Assembly (NCBI GenBank): GCA_020740775.1
Contig: JAHEWK010000004.1
Span: forward strand, 2,480,001-2,544,000
Length of the DNA stretch: 64,000 nt
DNA from: Ilyonectria destructans
Taxonomy: Eukaryota; Ascomycota; Sordariomycetes; Hypocreales; Nectriaceae
Direction: 5' to 3'
Part shown: positions 58,012 to 64,000 of the stretch, one piece after another
Layout: every line of letters begins with the position of its first letter
Position numbering within the stretch: position 1 is the first letter of the stretch
Program-made: the position numbers and the translations under genes
Notes under the pieces: model-generated
The model's database searches: none
What the model was told of the DNA's origin: nothing
The model's input: the letters and a program-made list of their open reading frames with translations, nothing else

Positions 58012-60054
58012 ATGGACAGACATGACAGCCCGATACAATTACAATCCAGGTCCGATACGCAGCTCCTAGATGTAGATGCAGAAGGGAGACCTCGGGACAG
58101 AAGCAGCACGAGCGACGCGGATGACAATAGCAATGAGGTCGGAAATACGAGAGGACCACGACACGCCCGAAATGTCCTTGGGGCTTGGGGCTTTGAGATT
58201 TTTATGCTACTCTGGAGCATCGCCCTTCTACTAGCCATCTTCTTCATCTTGATGCGTCATCGGCGGAAAGAACTTCCCAACTGGGGCGACACCATCACGA
58301 TCAACGCCCTCGTTGCCGTTTTAGCGACCCTTCTTCGTGTCAGCATTGCATTCATTGCCGCTGGAATCACAGGACAGGCGAAATGGGATTGGATCTCACA
58401 GCGATCTCGTCCCGTCAAGGATATGCAAATATTTGACGACGCCTCTCGCGGCGTCATTGGCTCCCTCAAGCTCTTACCTCTCGTCTGTTTCCAGATGCCA
58501 CTAACTCTGAGCGCTGTCTTCATCACCGTTTTCTCTTTCGCCATTGGCCCTTTTTCCCAACAGGCCATCCAGACTTATCAATGCGCTCAGCTCAGTCCTG
58601 AATCCGCCACCATTGTGACAGTCAACCGAGAGCAGACGAAGAAAATAACGATGTCGGAGAATCACCATCTACTAGCAGTTGACTTTGGTTTACGCGTGGC
58701 CATTCAAGATGCTCTCGTTAATCCATCCAACGACTCCAACATCGGGGCTCTGTTTAGCTGCCCCACGGGTAACTGCGAATTTCCCACCTACGCCGACAAG
58801 AAGGACTCTCCACGAGACCAATTCATATCTCACGCCAGTCTAGGTATCTGCAGTGGATGCTTTGATGTAAGAGAGCTCGTCGTGGGCCCTATTGTCAATA
58901 CCTCAGCAAATACTACGGAGTTCCGCCTCCCTATACCGCTCAAGGCATACGAGAACAAGAATTCCACCACCATCACCATGTACCGCGACACGTTCTCAAC
59001 ACCTCTGGCTATTAAATCTAGAAATCTCTCCTGGGCCCAAAATGTGACGACGATTGAGATGCAAAACCGCGCTCGCTGGGCCTTCGCATCCTTGTCCATC
59101 CTCGTCGCGTCGCAGGAGTCCTGCAAGACGGCTAACGATTCTCTCGAGTGTTCAAAACAGTCCGGTTATTCCGCTGCATCACTCTTTCTCTACCCTTGTA
59201 TCAAGTATTACAAGGGAAGCGTAAAGAGCGGAGTTCTCACGGAAAAGGTGGTTCGTGATGTTCCACTACGACTTCAACGAGCCAGAGAGGTATTCGGAGC
59301 GGCGCCTGGGACTGATCCAGAAGACTGGAAGGGTGTACAGATTCCATGCGCTGTAAATGGTACCCTCTATACCTCGCGTAACATGTCGACTGCCGCCGCC
59401 GCTCTAGGGCCTGATGCTGTGGCTACTGTTCTAGCTCACACAGATGATTGGGCCAGCCAAAATCTGAGCCAAGTAACCAAATATGTCAACATCACGGCCC
59501 CTTTGGAGTGCATTTTTGAGCTAAGTGGCACCTCTAATCGAGTCCTTGCCAATTACTTTTACTCACAGTTCGAGTCTTTATGTCCTCGAGTGGGTGATGT
59601 GTTGCAATGCGATCCCTGGTACCTAGCTGCCCTAGCACACAATGGTACTGCCAGTTTTGCACCTTTTGATGAGGATATCACCTCTCTGGCGTTGCGCATG
59701 ACAAGGGAACTCAGACTTCACGGCCGGGGCCCTCATCAGGACATCGCGGGGGCTGTCAAAGGTGATGCATTGAGGAATGCAGTGTGTGTTCGTGTCGAAT
59801 GGGCATGGCTTGCGCTTCCAGCCGGGCTGTGTGTCTTGAGTATCGCAGTAGTAGGTTGGACTTTGGTGGATGGTCTTCGCCGAAGAACGGGGCCGCTGTG
59901 GAAGAATTCGACGCTCTCATTGATGCTTCAGAACCAACCGAGAATAGGCGCAATGGGCCTCGATTACATTGAACAAATGGCAAAGGGGCTGCAGATAACC
60001 CTACAAGCAAAAAGGGAAAAGAACCCTTTTCAGATATCTTCTATTAGAGAATAA
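58012..60054 (+). CDS. DUF3176-like fungal membrane protein (680 aa)
   Basis: A single exon. The N-terminal 55 residues are polar. A hydrophobic helix (about 57-81, GFEIFMLLWSIALLLAIFFIL) is followed by LPNWGDTITINALVAVLATLLRVS, then KDMQIFDDASRGVIGSLKLL and a third helix near 165-185. This order (helix, P-x-W, ITINALVAVLAT, DDASRG..GSL) is the signature of the fungal DUF3176 family. A large Cys- and N-glycosylation-rich region follows and is presumably extracytoplasmic. A final helix at about 585-610 leads to a short basic tail. Function of the family is unknown to me. Confidence 0.85.
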   Translation: MDRHDSPIQLQSRSDTQLLDVDAEGRPRDRSSTSDADDNSNEVGNTRGPRHARNVLGAWGFEIFMLLWSIALLLAIFFILMRHRRKELPNWGDTITINALVAVLATLLRVSIAFIAAGITGQAKWDWISQRSRPVKDMQIFDDASRGVIGSLKLLPLVCFQMPLTLSAVFITVFSFAIGPFSQQAIQTYQCAQLSPESATIVTVNREQTKKITMSENHHLLAVDFGLRVAIQDALVNPSNDSNIGALFSCPTGNCEFPTYADKKDSPRDQFISHASLGICSGCFDVRELVVGPIVNTSANTTEFRLPIPLKAYENKNSTTITMYRDTFSTPLAIKSRNLSWAQNVTTIEMQNRARWAFASLSILVASQESCKTANDSLECSKQSGYSAASLFLYPCIKYYKGSVKSGVLTEKVVRDVPLRLQRAREVFGAAPGTDPEDWKGVQIPCAVNGTLYTSRNMSTAAAALGPDAVATVLAHTDDWASQNLSQVTKYVNITAPLECIFELSGTSNRVLANYFYSQFESLCPRVGDVLQCDPWYLAALAHNGTASFAPFDEDITSLALRMTRELRLHGRGPHQDIAGAVKGDALRNAVCVRVEWAWLALPAGLCVLSIAVVGWTLVDGLRRRTGPLWKNSTLSLMLQNQPRIGAMGLDYIEQMAKGLQITLQAKREKNPFQISSIRE

Positions 60055-60104
60055 GTCCATCGCAGGCTTCGTGCCTGTTGAGTTTCTCAGGCCGTTGGGT
60101 AGTA

Positions 60105-60518
60105 CGGCGGCACATTAAATAAGGTCCGCAAAAGGTGCAAATGCCCAAAATTGAGAGCAGATTGCTCTTATATGATACTTATACCACAGCTCAGCTACAC
60201 TGGAAGTTACGTAAATAAGCTTCTTATATAATTTGTTGTCTTCTATACTTTTATTACTATTAAACACTCAATCGGGTGTATATTAGAATTAAATACTAAT
60301 GCTAAAAGATTATGGACAGTACATGCAAAATATTAGCGGTGAGTGCACTAATGATTAGAGGCTAAGTGTGCTAGAAGTTAAGGGTCTTACAGGAGTTATA
60401 GAGGGTACCTGTGGTAGAAGTTTAGGGACTAAATGCGCTAGAAATTAGTGGCTAAAGGTGCTGTAAATTAGGGGTTTTTCCATTTGGACATTTTGCGGAC
60501 CTTGTCCAATGTGCCCCG
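60105..60518. mobile_element. MITE-like element with inverted ends and TA target duplication
   Basis: The left end CGGCGGCACATTAAATAAGG and the reverse complement of the right end CGGGGCACATTGGACAAGG match with one 1-nt gap and continue through GTCCGCAAAA and beyond, about 40 bp in all. TA dinucleotides flank both sides (60103-60104 and 60519-60520), as for Tc1/mariner-type insertions. The 414-bp interior is AT-rich, has no open frame and contains imperfect repeats related to GGCTAAGTGTGCTAGAAGTT. It lies between the DUF3176-like and RCC1-like genes. Confidence 0.68.
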
Positions 60519-60615
60519 TACGATTGGCTAACTACAGCACGGAGCATCCTCGCTCAGTTCCAAGACGTGAAGCATTGACAGTAAACAGCGTAATGACACC
60601 ACCACTTCTAGCACC

Positions 60616-61717
60616 ATGCAGCTTGCGTTCCGCGCGGCCGCGGCCGACGATGCCATGGAGCTGTATGCAACCGGCTTCAACGCCTGGAACCAGCTCATCT
60701 TTGAGCCGTCCATGATTGAGGATGAGCCAGATGACCTCCACGTCTTTACAAAAGTTCTCAGCGCCCAGACTGTCAGTCAACCACTCTCGCATCTCTACTA
60801 TACTGTTGGTACGCAATGTTTGGACGGGTTTAGTAGTGCTTTAGTGCTATGCTGATAAAACCTAGTTCATTGCGACGGAAACAAGTGTCTGGCTGGATCA
60901 TCTCCGAGTGCAACCATCAGCCTGGACGCCGGTGAAAAGAACATTTTTGATCGCATAAATGCCATCTCGGCGGACGGTGCGATTCTCACTGTTCAAGACG
61001 CGATAACTGGAGACAATAGTCAATCCATTGCAAGATATCCGTCCGCGAGTGCGTGGAAATCAGGCATCGATGGTAGATCGTGGCCTTCCAAGTCCCCTGT
61101 CAGGCAGATGGCCGCCTACGACGCAGGGTTCGTCATCTTACACGAGGACGCATCAGTATCCACGCTCGGAGATATTCGTTTCGGGGACTGCTTGGGCCGA
61201 GAAGTGGATGAGTCGAGGTAGGGCCCTCTCTCCAGGACAGTCAAGAATGGCTCGCTTACAGATCATCAGTCCAGCCGATGAGCCAGGTGTCGTGTCCGAC
61301 CTCGGCGACCTTGGAGAGCCCGTCAAGAAGGTTGTTGCAGGTGGCTACAATGTCGCTGCGCTGACGGAGGGAGGAGGCCTATATCTTTGGGGCGCCGAGT
61401 CAACGGGTTCCCGTAGTCGACATCAGACGTTTTCCGACATTACTGGGATTCCCAACTATGTCGAGGTCGATGGAGACAAGGACGTTGAAGATGTTGCCCT
61501 TGGGGAGTCTCACGGGATTGCCTTAACCACTGACGGTGACATTTACGTTATTGGCGATAATACCAATGGTCAACTTGGTTTAGGGAGGGATTTCACAGGT
61601 ATTGCCAACTCTTGGACCAAGGTCGGGTTCAAAGCTCCAACAGGGTGGAAAGTAGTTGGCGTCGAGGCGGGGCCGAGGTCATCATTCATCCTGACGGCCA
61701 AGACGAAACCCATATAG
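60616..61717 (+). CDS. RCC1-repeat protein (330 aa)
   Basis: Exons 60616-60808, 60866-61217 and 61270-61717. The start may be the ATG at 60616 or, more like homologues, the one at 60655 (MELYATGFNAWNQL). ATGFNAWNQL, VAALTEGGGLYLWGAES, EDVALGESHGIALTTDGDIYVIGDNTNGQLGLG and VVGVEAGPRSSFIL are RCC1-type beta-propeller blades. Length suits a single seven-bladed propeller with degenerate middle repeats. Related fungal proteins include Ats1-like factors, but I cannot assign a partner. At the second intron the CTCCAG acceptor is out of frame, so ATCAG at 61269 was chosen. Confidence 0.78.
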
Positions 61718-61825
61718 CATCAGACGCATGGCACATACAAACATGCTACCGGAACGAGTTCATTCAGCCTGTATGACCCACTCTATTGTACATGCCTTCG
61801 CCTAGTACCCAGCCGCGTAGACGCT

Positions 61826-62922
61826 TCATAGACTCGTAAGATAATCCTCAATCTCTTGAGGAGTCAGCTTCCTGAACCGGGGGCCAACAGCTCCCTCAAC
61901 ACCATCAATACCCAGAAGGTGGTCCGCAGGAGCACCGACGATGCCTGTATGTGTCAGCAACAGAAATCATGGTGTCAGACTCAAGAATGTCTTACCGATC
62001 TCAATGGTATCACCATTCATCTCGCCCTCAATGTTGTCCTTCAGGGTCAGGAGGGCAATGTGAATGGCATCCTCGAGCTCCAGCTCCTCCGAGTATCGCT
62101 TCTCCAGGAAAGTCTTGGCCTTAGTCGCGCTCTTGCCGATGGCCGTGGCCTTCCAGGGATAGTAGCTGCCCGAGGGATCAACCTGGTACAGCATGGGGCC
62201 GCCCTTTTGGACGCCGCCAGTCTTCTTGGTAGGCTTCTTCGCATCACTGTCATCACTGTCGTCGGAATCCTCCTCCTCCTCAGGCTCGATGCCCTCGTCC
62301 CATCCAGCGACCAACAGGCTCACGCCGTAAGGTCGGACACCGGCAGACTGAGTGGCCTCCTGCATGACACGGGCGACATCCTGCACCAATATCCGGGTGG
62401 GAGGGTACTCGTTGTAGATGCGCTTGTAGCCGGTGTGCGAGACCTTGCGCGCGCGGTCCACCAGGATTCTGTAGTCGGGTCCCATGCCGGAGTACACCAT
62501 ACCGATGTTAGGAGTGATGTTGCTGATCTTGGACAAGGAGCTCTGGTCGGCGAGGGGCGAGGATGACTTCTTCTCGGTGGCGAGGACGATACCGTTCGTG
62601 GCTATCCATGGTCAGCGGCAGTTCGTCCTAGAATGTCCCGTGCAGCGCGAACCTTTGATGCCAAGGGCAGTTATACCCTGGTTGACGGCGTTGAGGGCAT
62701 ACTCTGTGGGCACACGTTAGTTCCGCTGTTGGTGTTTATCGCAAGCGACCCGGGAGCCCGATGAGAGCCCCCGATGGCCTGAAGCCGAGGGTCTGCATAC
62801 CGATCTGGACCAGCTTTCCACTATAACCTTGTCAGTATTGCTGCCCGCATCACCGCCACCGTCATCGGGGCAACGCACCTGGGGGAGAAGGTCGTGAGGG
62901 AGAAGGAGTATCGGTCGGCCAT
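61826..62922 (-). CDS. pre8: 20S proteasome subunit alpha-2 (Pre8/PSMA2)
   Basis: Exons 62922-62879, 62820-62801, 62703-62653, 62601-61996 and 61944-61826 encode 279 aa. [31 protein letters not shown] is diagnostic of alpha-2 and is assembled from three exons, including a 20-nt microexon (62801-62820). The body has [39 protein letters not shown] and [20 protein letters not shown]. Between VAGWDEG and GGPMLYQ lies an insert of about 30 residues (about 140-173) rich in Glu/Asp/Ser and then Lys, making it longer than yeast Pre8 (250 aa). It forms part of the alpha ring of the proteasome core. Confidence 0.95.
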
Positions 62923-63495
62923 GTTTGCGAGTCCTGCTGGGAAGTGCTCGACGAGGGGGCCGGGTGTAGAATATCGGTGCGGGACGGATTGGTGGTTCTG
63001 AGGGTGACAAGGGATCAAGCAAGCAAGGCTGCAACTGGAGCTTTGGTGTTTGGCCAGCAGCTCCCGCCTCTCCAGGCACGGCCAAGCTGCGCGTCAAGCT
63101 CGGGCGCCGGTGGCAGCTGTGCCGGGGAAACACATTATCCGGGCCCGGGCTACAAACACTTTTGTCCCCACACACCCCCTCGCCGATTCTTATTCAGCAC
63201 AGCCATCATCAGTTTCTCGGCAGGTTCGGTTGAATTCCTCCTGCGCCCTGCGGAAGGCTGAGCTGGCCTTTTCACCATTTCCGACATGACCTTGGCAACC
63301 AGGTCCCTTCCCCGCCATTTCGCACTCTCTCCCTCGCTGAGTCTGGCCGAGCTTGCTATTCTACATGTAGGTTGGGCCTGACAGCCTCATTGGACCATTG
63401 TGACACAGCTACGACCACGCACCAGATCTCTTCTGTTGGCAGCTGCTATCCCCTTCTTTGTTTTACCATCGCATCCACAGGCATCTTCTCTGAAC
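62923..63495. promoter_or_regulatory. Divergent promoter between proteasome alpha-2 and the RING-CH gene
   Basis: A 573-bp region between start codons. I looked for a proteasome-associated control element of the GGTGGCAAA type and found only a partial CCGGTGGCAGC-like match near 63110, which is not convincing. Confidence 0.4.
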
Positions 63496-64000
63496 ATGGA
63501 TAATCCAACGTGGGATTGGTCCTCGGTTGGGGACAGCTCATCCCACCAGCCTCAACCCGAGGCGACTTCGGAACCGACGCACCGCCGACCGCCGCCAGCC
63601 CAGCCAGAGCAGCCGCCGCATCCAGAGCCTCAAGCTGCGCCGAATGGCAGACAGTACGGTCCTCGCACATGTCGCATCTGCTTCGACACGGAGCACCCCA
63701 AGTTTCCGACCGAAACTGCCGGCACTTTTGGACTCCCCGCCTCGACTCGCCCTACATACGCTTCTGATGACCCAGAGCTAGGACGGCTGCTTTCACCATG
63801 CAAGTGTAAGGGATCGCAGAAATATGTTCACGAGGGCTGTCTCAATGCCTGGAGACTAGCAAACCCTACTGAAGCAAGGAACTACTGGCAATGTCCGACT
63901 TGCAAGTTCACGTACCGAATCTCTCGCCTCAGCTGGGCGTCTGCCCTGAGCAGCAAATGGGCACAGTTCGCCCTCACGTTTGTGATTCTCGTGCTGGGCA
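63496..64000 (+). CDS. RING-CH (MARCH-type) ubiquitin ligase, 5' part
   Basis: An open frame from the ATG at 63496 to the window edge covers the first 168 residues; the rest lies outside. A Pro/Gln/His-rich start (residues 15-50) is followed by a C4HC3 RING-CH finger: Cys59, Cys62, Cys102, Cys104, His112, Cys115, Cys133 and Cys136, with PCKCKGSQKYVHEGCLNAWR as the core. A hydrophobic segment starts at about residue 158 (FALTFVILVLG), as expected for membrane-bound family members. These E3 ligases act in ER or endosomal protein turnover. The long spacing between the first two Cys pairs (39 residues) is a fungal feature of the group. Confidence 0.88.
   Translation, partial: MDNPTWDWSSVGDSSSHQPQPEATSEPTHRRPPPAQPEQPPHPEPQAAPNGRQYGPRTCRICFDTEHPKFPTETAGTFGLPASTRPTYASDDPELGRLLSPCKCKGSQKYVHEGCLNAWRLANPTEARNYWQCPTCKFTYRISRLSWASALSSKWAQFALTFVILVLG

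Overview
This window is nuclear DNA from a filamentous ascomycete (Pezizomycotina), most likely a Sordariomycete. The evidence is many short introns of about 50-100 nt with GT...CTAAC/CTAAT...AG signals, monocistronic genes on both strands, and typical fungal genes: Dicer-like 2, Rho1, a mitochondrial uL24m protein, UreG, a Zn(II)2Cys6 regulator, a GT64 enzyme and a DUF3176-type membrane protein. I could not fix the genus. Exon borders were worked out by hand from splice signals, frame and family conservation; exon lengths sum to whole codons in every spliced model.

Layout. 1-9.3 kb: a 35-residue two-CxxC microprotein, Rho1 on the minus strand, and a mitochondrial large-subunit protein, separated by long non-coding stretches. 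9.3-18.3 kb: a gene-poor block holding a tandem array of one small, unrecognised two-exon gene family, all on the minus strand. Three copies have open frames (64-70 aa), two are relics, and all five have a similar TATA element upstream. 18.3-35.1 kb: a dense housekeeping block with a C2H2-like protein, UreG, the divergent ribosome-biogenesis pair TSR1/UTP7, a membrane-anchored Pth2, a GT64 glycosyltransferase, nicotinamide riboside kinase and Dicer-like 2.

35.1-47.4 kb: an AT-rich accessory block with a secreted carboxylesterase, an NmrA-like protein divergent from a short-chain dehydrogenase, a second short-chain dehydrogenase, small tandem repeats, and a pseudogene whose stop codons fit RIP-type C-to-T change. 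The promoters of the dehydrogenases share a CCGCGG-N3-SCGCGG motif inside GC-rich islands. 47.5-55.8 kb: a possible catabolic group made of a Zn2Cys6 regulator, a cytochrome b5/FMN 2-hydroxyacid dehydrogenase ending in the peroxisomal signal SKL, a divergent DapA-family aldolase, and an MFS transporter with an overlapping uORF. 56.2-64 kb: a STAND-type N-terminal domain protein with membrane helices, a DUF3176-like protein, a MITE-like element with a TA target duplication, an RCC1-like protein, proteasome subunit alpha-2 with an acidic insert, and the start of a RING-CH ubiquitin ligase cut by the window edge.

The observation I rate most novel is the small-gene array at 9.65-16.2 kb. The most testable metabolic idea is that the SKL-tagged dehydrogenase and its divergent aldolase work together on 2-hydroxy/2-oxo acids.
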